Positions 34,232-43,504 are shown, counted from the stretch's first letter. The stretch is DNA of 64,000 bases from Kitasatospora purpeofusca (GCF_000718025.1 NZ_JODS01000004.1:1-64000); one strand, 5' to 3'. Program-made: numbers and translations. The notes: generated by a model from the sequence alone, not told the origin.

Positions 34232-36562
34232 TCAGTAGCTCTCGCTGCCGCTGGAGTCGACCACGAGGTGCACCGGCGCACCGCTGGCGTTGTGGAGCAC
34301 GACCGTCCTGCTGGTCGGATCGACCGGGACCACGGCCTGGTTGGCGACGGTCTGCCCGGCCTCGAAGTTGAGCGTGGAGGTGTCCGGGACCGGGCCGACG
34401 CCGGGGTACGCCGTGAGGTGGCCCGCGGCGCCCGGCTCGGTCACGGTGACGTTCAGGGTCGCCGAGGCCGGGTAGATCCCCCCGTTCGCGAAGACGGTCA
34501 GGGAGCCCCAGGCCGGGACGGTGCCCGCCGGGCGGTAGTAGGGACGCCCCCAGTCCAGGCGGGTGTCCATGACCCGGGTCGGCCCGCCCGGGTAGAACGC
34601 GATCCGGCCCTCGGCGCTGTGGTAGCCCACCAGGTCCGCGATCAGGTGCACCGTGCCGCCGGAGCGGTTGTAGAACGACACCTTGCCGTCCTTCACCGGC
34701 ACCGTCACCAGATTGGCGACGGTCCGGCCGGCGGTCCAGTTCAGGTTCGAGGTGTCCGGCGCCGCGCCACCGTGCGGGTAGACCGTCAGATGGCCGTCGT
34801 CGCCCGGGTCGGTCACGGTGACGTTGACCGTCACCGCCGTGACGCCGGTCGACGGCACCCCGGCGGTGCCGGTCAGCTGCAGCTCCAGCGTCCCGTTCGG
34901 CGCGACCGGCCGGGCCGACGGCACCCCGATCGGTGCCCTGGTGTCCAGCACCCGGGTCGGGCCCTGCGGGTGGAAGAGGTCGCCCTTCGGGCTGTAGTAG
35001 CCCGCCAGGTCCGCGATCAGGTGCACCGTGCCGCCGGAGTGGTTGAAGAACGACACCTTGCCGTCCTTCACCGGCACCGTCACCTGGTTCGGGACCGTCC
35101 GGCCCGCGACCCAGTTGAGGGTGGAGGCGCCCGGCCGGTCCTGGCCGTGCGGGTACACCGCGAGGTCGCCGTCCTGCGTCGGACCGGTGGCCGTCACGGT
35201 CATCGTCACCGCGGTGACACCGGTCGCCGGGACCCCGGCCACCCCCGTGACCGCCAGGTCGAGCGTCCCCCCGGCCGGCACCGCCTGCGCGGACGGCACC
35301 CCGATCGGCGCCCGGGTGTCCAGCAGCCGCACCGGGCCCACGGGCGTGTACGCGCTGCCCACGTCGAGGAACTCCTGCGCGCCCCGGTCCCGAGTGCCGT
35401 GGCCGGTACCGGTGTTGGGCAGCGTCGGGTCGTCCACCGGGGCCTTGCCCTGGCGGTCGGTGGCGAGCATGCCGGGGGCGTTCTCGTCGGCCGAGTCGAT
35501 CAGGTGGTTGAGCGGCCGGTCCGGCCCCCGCCAGAAGGTCGTCGGCGACACGAAGTCGTGCGCGCCCTGACCGCTGGCCGCCGTGAACGACGGCTGGTCG
35601 GCGTACTCGGCACCGGCCCACTTGTACGGTGCGCCGCCGCTGCGCGGGTCGACGACGTTGTAGTCCGCCCTCGTCCCGGCGACGGCGCTCGCGGCGACCG
35701 TGATGCCGGTCGCCATGTAGCTCCAGGTGTCGCACGGCGAATCGATGTCGCGCCCCGCGTTGACCGCGTTGTTCTCGACCGTGGCCCCGCCCGAGGCGCC
35801 GGTCAGCACGATGCCCGGGGAGCAGGACCCGAGGGTGCTGTTGGCGACCACCACGGTGTTCGGGGCGCTGTCGACCAGGACGGCCGGGTGGTCCTCGCCG
35901 GTGCTGGAGACGATGTTGTTCGTGCTGACGACGGTCCCGGTCGAACCGCCGTCCACCGTGACGACCGGCCCCTGCGCGCCCCGGAGGTTGGCCCGGGCGT
36001 AACGGACCCGCTCGGAACCGCCGGTGACCCGCACGCCGGTGCCGCCGCTGCCGCTGACCCCGGTGAACGAGACGTCCCGCGCCCCGTCGGCCAGCACGAC
36101 CGGCCGTCCGGCCGCCGCCTCGACCTCCAGGTACTCGAACACGACGTAGCGGGCGCCCCGGACGGTGAGGCCGCCGCCGGGGTGGGCCGAGGAGCCGATC
36201 ACGGCGCTGCCGCCGTAGCCCGGTTCGTACGGCGACGGGCCGCGGAAGGTGATCGGCGCCCCGGCCGTACCGGAGCGGGTGATCGTCAGATCGGTCTCCT
36301 CGTACTCGCCCCTGGCGATCTCGACCGTCTGCCCCGGCCCGGCCACCGCCGCCGCGGCGGCGACATGGCAGTACGGGACGCTCCGGGTGCCGGGGCCGCC
36401 GTCGGCGCAGCCGGCCGCGGTGTTGTCGACGTAGAGCGTGGTGACGGCGGCCTGCGCACCGCCCGCGCCGACGGCCGGCAGGCCGACCGCCCCGAGCAGT
36501 GTCGCGCCGACGACCAGCGAGGTTCGGATTCTCGTTCGGATTCCGGTTCGGACTCTGTGCAT
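34232..36562 (-). CDS. Secreted beta-helix protein with three C-terminal surface repeats (paralogue 2)
   Basis: 776 residues from ATG 36562, preceded by GGGGGAG; an in-frame upstream extension is discarded because it precedes the signal peptide. The signal region starts MHRVRTGIRTRIRTSLVVGA. The mature protein begins TTLYVDNTAAGCADGGPG, then AAAAVAGPGQTVEIARGEYEE and beta-helix rungs (GTVVSTNNIVSSTGEDHPAV, GATVENNAVNAGRD). Three repeats follow from about residue 405: YTPVGPVRLLDTRAPIGVP, FHPQGPTRVLDTRAPIGVP and FYPGGPTRVMDTRLDWGRP. The gene has its own terminator and ribosome site, so the three paralogues are likely separate transcripts. Function unknown, probably cell-surface or matrix. Confidence 0.85.
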   Translation of the reverse strand: MHRVRTGIRTRIRTSLVVGATLLGAVGLPAVGAGGAQAAVTTLYVDNTAAGCADGGPGTRSVPYCHVAAAAAVAGPGQTVEIARGEYEETDLTITRSGTAGAPITFRGPSPYEPGYGGSAVIGSSAHPGGGLTVRGARYVVFEYLEVEAAAGRPVVLADGARDVSFTGVSGSGGTGVRVTGGSERVRYARANLRGAQGPVVTVDGGSTGTVVSTNNIVSSTGEDHPAVLVDSAPNTVVVANSTLGSCSPGIVLTGASGGATVENNAVNAGRDIDSPCDTWSYMATGITVAASAVAGTRADYNVVDPRSGGAPYKWAGAEYADQPSFTAASGQGAHDFVSPTTFWRGPDRPLNHLIDSADENAPGMLATDRQGKAPVDDPTLPNTGTGHGTRDRGAQEFLDVGSAYTPVGPVRLLDTRAPIGVPSAQAVPAGGTLDLAVTGVAGVPATGVTAVTMTVTATGPTQDGDLAVYPHGQDRPGASTLNWVAGRTVPNQVTVPVKDGKVSFFNHSGGTVHLIADLAGYYSPKGDLFHPQGPTRVLDTRAPIGVPSARPVAPNGTLELQLTGTAGVPSTGVTAVTVNVTVTDPGDDGHLTVYPHGGAAPDTSNLNWTAGRTVANLVTVPVKDGKVSFYNRSGGTVHLIADLVGYHSAEGRIAFYPGGPTRVMDTRLDWGRPYYRPAGTVPAWGSLTVFANGGIYPASATLNVTVTEPGAAGHLTAYPGVGPVPDTSTLNFEAGQTVANQAVVPVDPTSRTVVLHNASGAPVHLVVDSSGSESY

Positions 36563-36708
36563 GGCACTCCCCCTGACGGGCCCGGGGCCCGTTGCCGTGT
36601 CCCGTCCTCCGGTCCCGGTCGGCCCCGGAGGACGCACGGATGATGCCACGGGCGGCCGCCCCCGAACCGCGGAGGCCGGCACTCCACCCGCACGCCCCGG
36701 GCACGGCC

Positions 36709-36750
36709 GCGGCCCCGGTGCCGAGCACGGATGCTCGGCGCCGGGGCCGC
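36709..36750 (-). terminator. Terminator after beta-helix paralogue 3
   Basis: 19-nt arms (36709-36727, 36732-36750) pair with one wobble around a 4-base loop, 24 bases past the stop at 36774. Confidence 0.8.
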
Positions 36751-36773
36751 GGGGTGGGGCGGGGTGGGACCGG

Positions 36774-39056
36774 TCAGTAGCGCTCGACGCCGTAGCGGTC
36801 GACCACGAGGTGCAGCGGCGCGCCGCTGGCGTTGTAGAAGGTGACCTGGTCGCTGCCGTTCTTCATCGGCACCACTACCTGGTTGGCGACGGTGTCGCCG
36901 GGCGCGAAGTTGAGGACGGACGTGTCGTTCGGGCTGCCCGCCGAGTACGCCTTGAGATGCCCCGCGGCGCCCGGCTCGGTCACGGTGACGTTCAGGGTCA
37001 CGTCGGCCGGGTAGCTGCCCCAGGCCGGGTAGACGGTGACGGAACCCCAGGCCGGAACGACAGCCGGCAAGCGGTACTGCGGGCGGCTCCAGTACTCCCG
37101 GGTGTCCATGATCCGCGACGGGCCGGAGGGGTAGAACGCGGCCCGCCCGTCGGCGCCGTAGTGGCCGGCCAGGTCGGCGACCAGGTGCACGGTCCCGCCG
37201 GAGTGGTTGTAGAACGACACCTTGCCGTCCTTCACCGGCACCGTCACCAGGCCGGCCACGGTCCGGCCCGCCGTCCAGTTCAGGTTCGAGGTGTTCGGCG
37301 CGGCGTCACCGTGCGGGTAGACGGTCAGGTGCCCCTCCTGCTCCGGCTCGGTGACCGTCACGTTCATCGTCACGGCCGTGGCCCCGGCCGCGCCCGCGAC
37401 CGGCAGCTCCAGCGTGCCGAAGGCCGGGACGGCCTGGACCTGCGGCACCCCGATCGGCTCCCGGGTGTCCAGCACCCGGACCGGGTCCTGCGGCTGGAAG
37501 AGGGCGCCCTTGGTGCTGTAGTAGCCCGCCAGGTCGGCGATCACGTGCACGGTGCCGCCGGAGTGGTTGTAGAACGACACCTTGCCGTCCTTCACCGGCA
37601 CCGTCACCTGGTTCGGGACCGTCCGGCCCGCGACCCAGTTCAGGGTGGAGGTGGTCGCCCTCTCGTCGATCATCGAGGAGGGACTCGACCAGGCGTAGCC
37701 GAACGGGCGCACCGCGAGGTCGCCGTCCCGCGTCGGCTCGGTCGCGGTGACGGTCATCGTCACGGCCGTCACACCGTTGGCCGGCACCCCGGCCACGCCC
37801 GTGACCGGCAGGTTGATCGTCTCCCCCGGCGCCACGGCCCGCGCCTGCGGGACCCCGATCGCCTCCCGGGTGTCCAGCAGCCGCACCGGGCCCACCGGCG
37901 TGTACGCGCTGCCGCCGGTCCGGTCCTCGTACGCGCCCCGGTCGCGGATTCCGCTGCCGGTGCCGGTGTTGGGCACCGTCGGGTCGTCCTGCGCCGTGTT
38001 CCCCTTGAGGTCGACGGTCAGCATGCCGGGCGCGTTCTCGTCGGCCGAGTCGAACTGGTGCTTGGGCGCGTCGGGGCGGTTCCGCGCGTCCCTGGACGTG
38101 GGTTCGACGAAGTCGTGGGCGCCCTGTCCGCTGGCCGCCGTGAAGGCCGCCCGGTCCGTGTAGCCGGTGCCGGCCCAGTCGTAGGCGGGCGACCCGCTGC
38201 GCGAGTCGACCACGTTGTAGTCGAGCTTCAGACCGGCCGTGGCGCTCCGGTCGACGGTGATGCCGACGGCCGGGGTGCCGGCGTCGCACCGGTCGCCGCG
38301 CTCGTTCACGGTGTTGATGACGTTGTTCTCGACCGTGGTGCCGGCGGAGGCGCCGGTCAGGACGAGGCCCTTCGAGCAGTCCCCGAGGGTGTTGCTCACG
38401 ACGACGGTGCCCGGGGCGCCGTCGACCCGGACGGAGCCGGCCGTGTTGGTGCTGAGCAGGGTCCCGGTCGAGCCGCCGTCCACCGTGACGTCGGAGAGGC
38501 CGCTGCGGACGGCACTGACCCGCTCGGAGCCGTTGGTGATCCGCAGCGCCGGGCCGCCGGCCAGGCCGACCTCCGAGAAGGACACGTCGCGCGAGCCGTC
38601 GACGACGACGGCCGCGGCCTGCGGTCCGGTCGTGACCTTCAGCAGCTCGAACCGGACGTACTGGGCCCCCTTGACGGTGAGCCCCCCGCTGGGCTTGTCG
38701 GAGGTGCCGAGGTAGGCCCAGCCCGAGTTGTACGGCGCGGGCTGTCCGGGCGTCGGGCCGCGGAAGGTGATCGGTGCCCCGGCCGTGCCCGAGTGGTCGA
38801 CGGTCACCGGCTCGACGTAGTTGCCGTCGGCGATCTGGACCGTCTGACCGGGCCGGGCGGCGGCGGCCGCGGCGGCCACCGTGCAGTAGGGCTGGGCCTG
38901 GGTGCCCGCGCCGTCGTCGGCGCAGGCGGCGTTGGCCGCGTTGTTGACGTAGAGCGTGGTGGCGGCCGCCTGCGCGCCGCTCGTCGCGACGGCCGGCAGG
39001 CCGACCGTTCCGAGCAGCGTCACGCCGACCGCAAGTGTTGTGCGAATTCTGGACAT
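36774..39056 (-). CDS. Secreted beta-helix protein with three C-terminal surface repeats (paralogue 3)
   Basis: 760 residues from ATG 39056 after AGGGGGG. Signal peptide MSRIRTTLAVGVTLLGTVGL. The mature start TTLYVNNAANAACADDGAG matches the paralogues, followed by beta-helix rungs (GTTVENNVINTVNERGDRCD) and SADENAPGMLTVDLKGN, a linker shared by all three. Three repeats follow (YTPVGPVRLLDTREAIGVP, FQPQDPVRVLDTREPIGVP, FYPSGPSRIMDTREYWSRP). It has an insertion in repeat 1 (GYAWSSPSSMIDERAT) absent from the others. Being the first of the block, it may be the ancestral copy, but order alone does not show this. Confidence 0.85.
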   Translation of the reverse strand: MSRIRTTLAVGVTLLGTVGLPAVATSGAQAAATTLYVNNAANAACADDGAGTQAQPYCTVAAAAAAARPGQTVQIADGNYVEPVTVDHSGTAGAPITFRGPTPGQPAPYNSGWAYLGTSDKPSGGLTVKGAQYVRFELLKVTTGPQAAAVVVDGSRDVSFSEVGLAGGPALRITNGSERVSAVRSGLSDVTVDGGSTGTLLSTNTAGSVRVDGAPGTVVVSNTLGDCSKGLVLTGASAGTTVENNVINTVNERGDRCDAGTPAVGITVDRSATAGLKLDYNVVDSRSGSPAYDWAGTGYTDRAAFTAASGQGAHDFVEPTSRDARNRPDAPKHQFDSADENAPGMLTVDLKGNTAQDDPTVPNTGTGSGIRDRGAYEDRTGGSAYTPVGPVRLLDTREAIGVPQARAVAPGETINLPVTGVAGVPANGVTAVTMTVTATEPTRDGDLAVRPFGYAWSSPSSMIDERATTSTLNWVAGRTVPNQVTVPVKDGKVSFYNHSGGTVHVIADLAGYYSTKGALFQPQDPVRVLDTREPIGVPQVQAVPAFGTLELPVAGAAGATAVTMNVTVTEPEQEGHLTVYPHGDAAPNTSNLNWTAGRTVAGLVTVPVKDGKVSFYNHSGGTVHLVADLAGHYGADGRAAFYPSGPSRIMDTREYWSRPQYRLPAVVPAWGSVTVYPAWGSYPADVTLNVTVTEPGAAGHLKAYSAGSPNDTSVLNFAPGDTVANQVVVPMKNGSDQVTFYNASGAPLHLVVDRYGVERY
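37528..37598. repeat. 71-bp segment identical to 32497-32567
   Basis: Direct-orientation partner of the block in paralogue 1. Recombination between the two copies would delete or duplicate about 5 kb. Confidence 0.85.
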
Positions 39057-39179
39057 GGAACCCCCCTGACAGGCCGACGGCCTGACAACATGTCAATCCT
39101 CTGCACCCGGACAGGCCGAGGACGAACGGACGAAACCGAGGACGACCTTCGCGCCTTCACGGTTCCGCCGCCGAAAAGC

Positions 39180-39206
39180 CGGGGCGCCGGACCTGTCGGC
39201 GCCCCG
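39180..39206 (-). terminator. Terminator after the SDR gene
   Basis: 9-bp stem CGGGGCGCC/GGCGCCCCG (39180-39188, 39198-39206), 13 bases past the stop at 39219. Confidence 0.6.
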
Positions 39207-39218
39207 TTCGTGGACCTC

Positions 39219-39908
39219 CTACCGCCCCGGGCGGACGGTGATGTCGGTGATCTCCGCGTCCCGGGAGGCGTCCAGCGCCGCCAGGATCGCCTTCGCCACC
39301 GACTCCGGCTCGATCCACTGGCCGGCGTCGTACACCCGGCCCTCCTGCTGGTGCACCTTGACCTGCATCGCGGTGGCGGTGCGGCCCGGGTACACCGAGG
39401 TGACCCGCACGCCGTTGCCGTGCTCCTCCAGCCGCAGCGAGTCGGCGAGGGCGCGCAGCCCGTGCTTGCTCGCCGCGTACGCCGACCAGTCGGCGCCGGC
39501 CCGCAGCCCGGCACCGGAGTTGACGAACACCACATGGCCCTTGGCCAGCCGCACCGAGGGCAGCAGCAGCCGGGTCAGCTCGGCGGGGCCGACCAGGTTG
39601 ACGTTCAGGGTCTCCTGCCAGGCCTTGACCGGCAGTTCGCCGACCGGGGCCAGCTCGACCACGCCCGCCACGTGCAGCAGCGAGTCCAGCTCGACCGGCG
39701 GCGCCTGGTGCCCGAGGGCCCAGGAGAGCTTCGCCGGGTCGGCGAGGTCGCCGACCAGGGTCCGCGCGCCGGGGAAGCGCTCGCGCAGCTCGGCGGCGCG
39801 GCGGGCGTCGCGGGCCAGCAGCCAGAGCTCGTCCCCGCGCTCGGCGAGACGGGCGGCGAGGACGGCGCCGATGCCGGAGCCGGCGCCAGTGATCAGATGA
39901 GAGGCCAT
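39219..39908 (-). CDS. Short-chain dehydrogenase/reductase
   Basis: 229 residues, classical SDR length. NAD(P)-binding LITGAGSGIGAVLAARL at the N-terminus, structural Asn region LLHVAGVVEL (NNAG replaced by HVAG), catalytic Ser in FVNSGAGLRAG and YAASKHGLRAL for Tyr/Lys, followed by SVYPGRTAT. The substrate cannot be predicted. ATG 39908 lies 13 bases after the LOG-protein stop, so the two are co-transcribed. Confidence 0.92.
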   Translation of the reverse strand: MASHLITGAGSGIGAVLAARLAERGDELWLLARDARRAAELRERFPGARTLVGDLADPAKLSWALGHQAPPVELDSLLHVAGVVELAPVGELPVKAWQETLNVNLVGPAELTRLLLPSVRLAKGHVVFVNSGAGLRAGADWSAYAASKHGLRALADSLRLEEHGNGVRVTSVYPGRTATAMQVKVHQQEGRVYDAGQWIEPESVAKAILAALDASRDAEITDITVRPGR

Positions 39909-39921
39909 GACCGTGATCCTC

Positions 39922-40446
39922 TCAGCCCTTGAGCTGCTCGAACACCTGGGCCGGGGTGTCGGCGAAGGTGATCAGCTCGCCCAGCGGACGGGGCAGGAAG
40001 CCCTCGGCGTCCATCCGCTCCAGCTGGGTGCGCAGCCCGGCGTAGAAGCCCTCGGTGTCGAGCACCACCACCGGCTTGTCGTGCAGCGCGTGCTTCTTCA
40101 GCTCCAGCACCTCGGTGACCTCGTCCAGGGTGCCCAGCCCGCCGACCAGGACCACCACCGCGTCCGCGCGCGCCAGCAGCTTCGCCTTCCGCTCCGCGAG
40201 GTCGGCGGTGGTGACCAGCTCGTCGGCCCCGTCGTACGCCTTGTGCTTCAGGAACTCGACGGAGATCCCGACCAGCCGCCCCCCGGCCGCCTTCACCCCG
40301 TCGGCCAGCAGCCCCATCAGCCCGGCGTTCGACCCGCCCCACACCAGGGTGTGCCCGCCCTCCCCGAGCAGCCGGGCGAAATCGGCGGCGGGGACGGAGT
40401 AGCGGTCGTCGAGCGAGTACGCGGAGCAGAAGACACAGATATTCAT
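39922..40446 (-). CDS. LOG family protein (nucleotide 5'-phosphate phosphoribohydrolase-like)
   Basis: 174 residues from ATG 40446 with GGGAGG seven bases upstream. Rossmann-type fold typical of LOG/YvdD proteins: MNICVFCSAYS, the phosphate loop WGGSNAGLMGLLADG and the active-site region VVVLVGGLGTLDEVTEVLEL. The usual motif is PGGxGTxxE; here the Pro is Val, while Gly-Gly, Gly-Thr and Glu are kept. Members cleave nucleoside 5'-monophosphates to base and ribose 5-phosphate, including cytokinin precursors; the natural substrate here is unknown. Confidence 0.88.
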   Translation of the reverse strand: MNICVFCSAYSLDDRYSVPAADFARLLGEGGHTLVWGGSNAGLMGLLADGVKAAGGRLVGISVEFLKHKAYDGADELVTTADLAERKAKLLARADAVVVLVGGLGTLDEVTEVLELKKHALHDKPVVVLDTEGFYAGLRTQLERMDAEGFLPRPLGELITFADTPAQVFEQLKG

Positions 40447-40502
40447 AGTGCCTCCCGGTCTATCACGCCCCCGCACCCCCGCTCACCGGGTTTGTTCGCC
40501 GC

Positions 40503-41060
40503 TCAGTCCTTGTACGGGACGAGCACCGCCAGGTCCAGCGTGAAGCCGAACGGCTCCGGAATGCCGATCCCGTCGCCGAACTTCCGGTCCGTGCGGGTGT
40601 GGTACCGGTCGTGGTCGGGCTCGGAGAACAGCGTCACCGTCCGCTCGCGCGGATCCACGATCAGGTAGAGCGGGATCCGCATCACGGCGTAGTCGTGCAG
40701 CTTGTCCATCCAGTCGTTGCCCGGATTGGAGGGCGACACGATCTCCACCGCGATCAGCGCCTCGGCCGCGGGGGCCCGGTTGCCCGGCTCGGAGAGGACC
40801 TCCACCGGCAGGTAGGTGAGGTCCGGCTCACGCCCCTTGGAGACGTCCGGGCTGACGATCTCACTTCGCTCACTGGGGAGGTACCCGTCCGGGGCGTGCC
40901 GTTCGAACTGTCGGCGCACCTGGGCGATGTTGAGCTGGTGGATGTTCGACGGCGACGCCTGCATGGTCAGCGTGTCTCCGGACCACTCGATCCGGACGCC
41001 CTCGGGGGCGATCCGCTCCAGCTCCTCGACGAAGTCGCGGTGCTGCTCGTAGAAGCTCAT
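40503..41060 (-). CDS. Uma2 family protein (DUF820, restriction-endonuclease-like fold)
   Basis: 185 residues. Begins MSFYEQHRDFVEELERIAPE; the family core is GREPDLTYLPVE, ALIAVEIVSPSNPGND, KLHDYAVMRIPLYLIVDPRE, with the PD...ExV...K pattern of PD-(D/E)XK folds. It differs clearly from the member at 4673-5242, so they are distant paralogues rather than a recent copy. ATG 41060 follows GAGAGGA. It sits 15 bases downstream of mnmA, in the same direction. No function is established for the family in actinomycetes. Confidence 0.85.
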   Translation of the reverse strand: MSFYEQHRDFVEELERIAPEGVRIEWSGDTLTMQASPSNIHQLNIAQVRRQFERHAPDGYLPSERSEIVSPDVSKGREPDLTYLPVEVLSEPGNRAPAAEALIAVEIVSPSNPGNDWMDKLHDYAVMRIPLYLIVDPRERTVTLFSEPDHDRYHTRTDRKFGDGIGIPEPFGFTLDLAVLVPYKD

Positions 41061-41075
41061 GCGGTCCTCTCGTCC

Positions 41076-42215
41076 TCAGACGTTGACGGCCGGGCGTTCC
41101 GTGGTGGCGATGGTGGCGGAGCCGACGACGCGGGTGCCGTCGTAGAGGACCACGGCCTGGCCCGGGGCGATGCCGCGGGCGGGGGTGTCGAGGTCGACGC
41201 GGAGGGTGTCGTCGGTGACCGAGGCGCTGACCGGGACCTCCTCGCCGTGGGCGCGCAGCTGGGCGGTGTAGCGGCCGTCGGCCAGGGGCTCGGTGCCGCA
41301 CCAGCGGGGGCGGATCGCGGTGAGGCCGGTGACGTCGAGGCCCTCGACCGGGCCGACGGTGACGGTGTTGTTCACCGGCGAGATGTCCAGCACGTAGCGG
41401 GGCTTGCCGTCGGCGGCCGGGCGGCCGATCCGCAGGCCCTTGCGCTGGCCGATGGTGAAGCCGTAGGCGCCGTCGTGCTCGCCGAGCTTGGTGCCGTCGA
41501 CGTCCAGGATGTCGCCGGTGGCGGTGCCGAGGTGGCGGGCCAGGAAGCCCTGGGTGTCGCCGTCGGCGATGAAGCAGATGTCGTGCGAGTCGGGCTTCTT
41601 GGCGACGGCCAGGCCGCGCCGCTCGGCCTCCTCGCGGATGACGTCCTTGGTGGTGTCGCCGAGCGGGAAGAGCGAGTGGGCGAGCTGGTCGGCGTCGAGC
41701 ACGCCGAGCACGTAGGACTGGTCCTTGGCCGCGTCGACGGCGCGGTGCAGTTCGCGGGTGCCGTCCGGCAGGTCGACGATCCGGGCGTAGTGGCCGGTGC
41801 AGACGGCGTCGAAGCCGAGGGCGACCGCCTTGTCCAGCAGCGCCGCGAACTTGATCTTCTCGTTGCAGCGCAGGCACGGGTTGGGGGTGCGCCCGGCCGC
41901 GTACTCGGCCACGAAGTCGTCGATGACGTCCTCGCGGAAGCGCTCGGCGAGGTCCCAGACGTAGAACGGGATGCCGATCACGTCGGCGGCGCGGCGGGCG
42001 TCCCGGGAGTCCTCGATGGTGCAGCAGCCGCGCGCGCCGGTGCGGAAGGACTGCGGGTTGCTGGACAGGGCCAGGTGCACACCGGTCACCTCGTGGCCGG
42101 CTTCGACCGCGCGGGCCGCGGCGACGGCGGAGTCCACCCCGCCGGACATCGCCGCGAGCACACGCAGGCGGCCGGTGGTGGACGGAGCGGTCGGGGCACC
42201 CGGGAAGTCAGTCAT
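41076..42215 (-). CDS. mnmA: tRNA-specific 2-thiouridylase
   Basis: 379 residues. ATP-dependent thiolation of U34 in the wobble position of Lys/Glu/Gln tRNAs. The PP-loop AAMSGGVDSAVAAA is near residue 22; the catalytic Cys in NPCLRCNEKIKF and the second Cys in SHDICFI are both present; YGFTIGQRKGLRIG and the C-terminal beta-barrel (TVGPVEGLDV) complete the fold. ATG 42215 has no clear ribosome site, so translation may be leaderless or coupled. The cysteine desulfurase encoded 98 bases upstream is a natural sulfur donor. Confidence 0.96.
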   Translation of the reverse strand: MTDFPGAPTAPSTTGRLRVLAAMSGGVDSAVAAARAVEAGHEVTGVHLALSSNPQSFRTGARGCCTIEDSRDARRAADVIGIPFYVWDLAERFREDVIDDFVAEYAAGRTPNPCLRCNEKIKFAALLDKAVALGFDAVCTGHYARIVDLPDGTRELHRAVDAAKDQSYVLGVLDADQLAHSLFPLGDTTKDVIREEAERRGLAVAKKPDSHDICFIADGDTQGFLARHLGTATGDILDVDGTKLGEHDGAYGFTIGQRKGLRIGRPAADGKPRYVLDISPVNNTVTVGPVEGLDVTGLTAIRPRWCGTEPLADGRYTAQLRAHGEEVPVSASVTDDTLRVDLDTPARGIAPGQAVVLYDGTRVVGSATIATTERPAVNV

Positions 42216-42313
42216 GATGACAACAAGCGTACGTGGTGCCGCCCGGCATTCCGCCGGGGTTCCGGCGCTCGGCCGGACGGCCTTCCGGTACTCGGCCCGT
42301 CAGCCTTCCGGCT

Positions 42314-43501
42314 TCAGCGCCGGACGGCCGCGAGTCCGGCGTTGCGGGCCCGCTGGACGGCCGGGGCGATGGCCTCCGCGAGGGCGGTGACATCCTCGCG
42401 GGTGGACGTGTGCCCGAGCGAGAAGCGCAGCGAGGCCCGGGCGAGCAGCGGGTCGACGCCCATCGCCAGCAGCACATGGCTGGGCTGCGGGACGCCGGCC
42501 GAGCAGGCCGAGCCGGTGGAGCACTCGATGCCCCGGGCGTCGAGCAGCATCAGCAGCGCGTCGCCCTCGCAGCCGGGGAAGGAGAAGTGCGCGTTGGCGG
42601 GCAGCCGCCCCTCCCCCGCCGGGTCGCCGTTGAGCACCGCGTCGGGGACGGCGGCGAGCACGGTCGCGACCAGTTCGTCCCGCAGCGCGCCGAGGGCGAG
42701 GGCGTGCTCCTCGCGGCGTTCGACGGCGATGGCCGCGGCGGCCGCGAAGCCGGCGGCGGCGGGCGCGTCCAGGGTGCCGGAGCGGACGTCGCGCTCCTGG
42801 CCGCCGCCGTGCAGCAGCGGGACGGGCGTCGCGCCGCGCGACAGCAGCAGCGCGCCGATGCCGAACGGGCCGCCGATCTTGTGGCCGGTGACGGTGAGCG
42901 CGGTGAGTCCGGAACCGGCGAAGGAGACCGGCACCTGGCCGAGCGCCTGCACCGCGTCGGCGTGCATCGGGATGCCGTACTCGGCGGCGACGGCGGCGAG
43001 TTCGACGACCGGCTGGACGGTGCCGACCTCGTTGTTGGCCCACATGACGGTGACCAGCGCGACCGAGGCGGGGTCGCGTTCGATCGCCTCGCGCAGCGCC
43101 GCCGGGTGCACCCGGCCGAGCGCGTCCACCGGCAGGTAGTCGACGGTGGCGCCCTCGTGCTCGGCGAGCCAGTGCACGGCGTCCAGCACTGCGTGGTGCT
43201 CGACCGGGCTGCACAGCACCCGGGTGCGGGCCGGGTCGGCGCCGCGGCGGGCCCAGTACAGGCCCTTGACCGCCAGGTTGTCGGACTCGGTGCCGCCACC
43301 GGTGAGCACGATCTCGCTGGGCCGGGCGCCGAGCGACTCGGCGAGCGACTCGCGGGCCTCCTCGACCACCCGGCGGGCCCGGCGGCCGGCCGCGTGCAGG
43401 GAGGAGGCGTTGCCGACGACCCCCAGGTGTGCCGACATCGCGGCGATCGCCTCGGGCAGCATCGGCGTGGTCGCCGCATGGTCCAGGTATGGCATAACCA
43501 T
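42314..43501 (-). CDS. Cysteine desulfurase (NifS/IscS family)
   Basis: 395 residues from ATG 43501 (MVMPYLDHAATTPMLPEAI); ATG 43495 is also possible. PLP enzyme that converts cysteine to alanine and a protein-bound persulfide. Seen are the N-terminal YLDHAATTP, TGGGTESDNLAVKG, the His of SPVEHHAVLDA, MWANNEVGTVQPV, the PLP Lys in TVTGHKIGGPFGIGALL, RSGTLDAPAAAGFA and the active-site Cys loop IECSTGSACSAGVPQPSHVL. The SSGSACS-type loop fits the IscS-like class. Directly upstream of mnmA, it probably supplies its sulfur. Confidence 0.95.
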   Translation of the reverse strand: MVMPYLDHAATTPMLPEAIAAMSAHLGVVGNASSLHAAGRRARRVVEEARESLAESLGARPSEIVLTGGGTESDNLAVKGLYWARRGADPARTRVLCSPVEHHAVLDAVHWLAEHEGATVDYLPVDALGRVHPAALREAIERDPASVALVTVMWANNEVGTVQPVVELAAVAAEYGIPMHADAVQALGQVPVSFAGSGLTALTVTGHKIGGPFGIGALLLSRGATPVPLLHGGGQERDVRSGTLDAPAAAGFAAAAAIAVERREEHALALGALRDELVATVLAAVPDAVLNGDPAGEGRLPANAHFSFPGCEGDALLMLLDARGIECSTGSACSAGVPQPSHVLLAMGVDPLLARASLRFSLGHTSTREDVTALAEAIAPAVQRARNAGLAAVRR

Positions 43502-43504
43502 GCG

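Noticed and set aside
31731..39056. CRISPR-like or other short regular repeats in the paralogue block
   Set aside because: The repeated DNA is coding, in frame, with a period near 375 bp, and reflects repeated protein domains.
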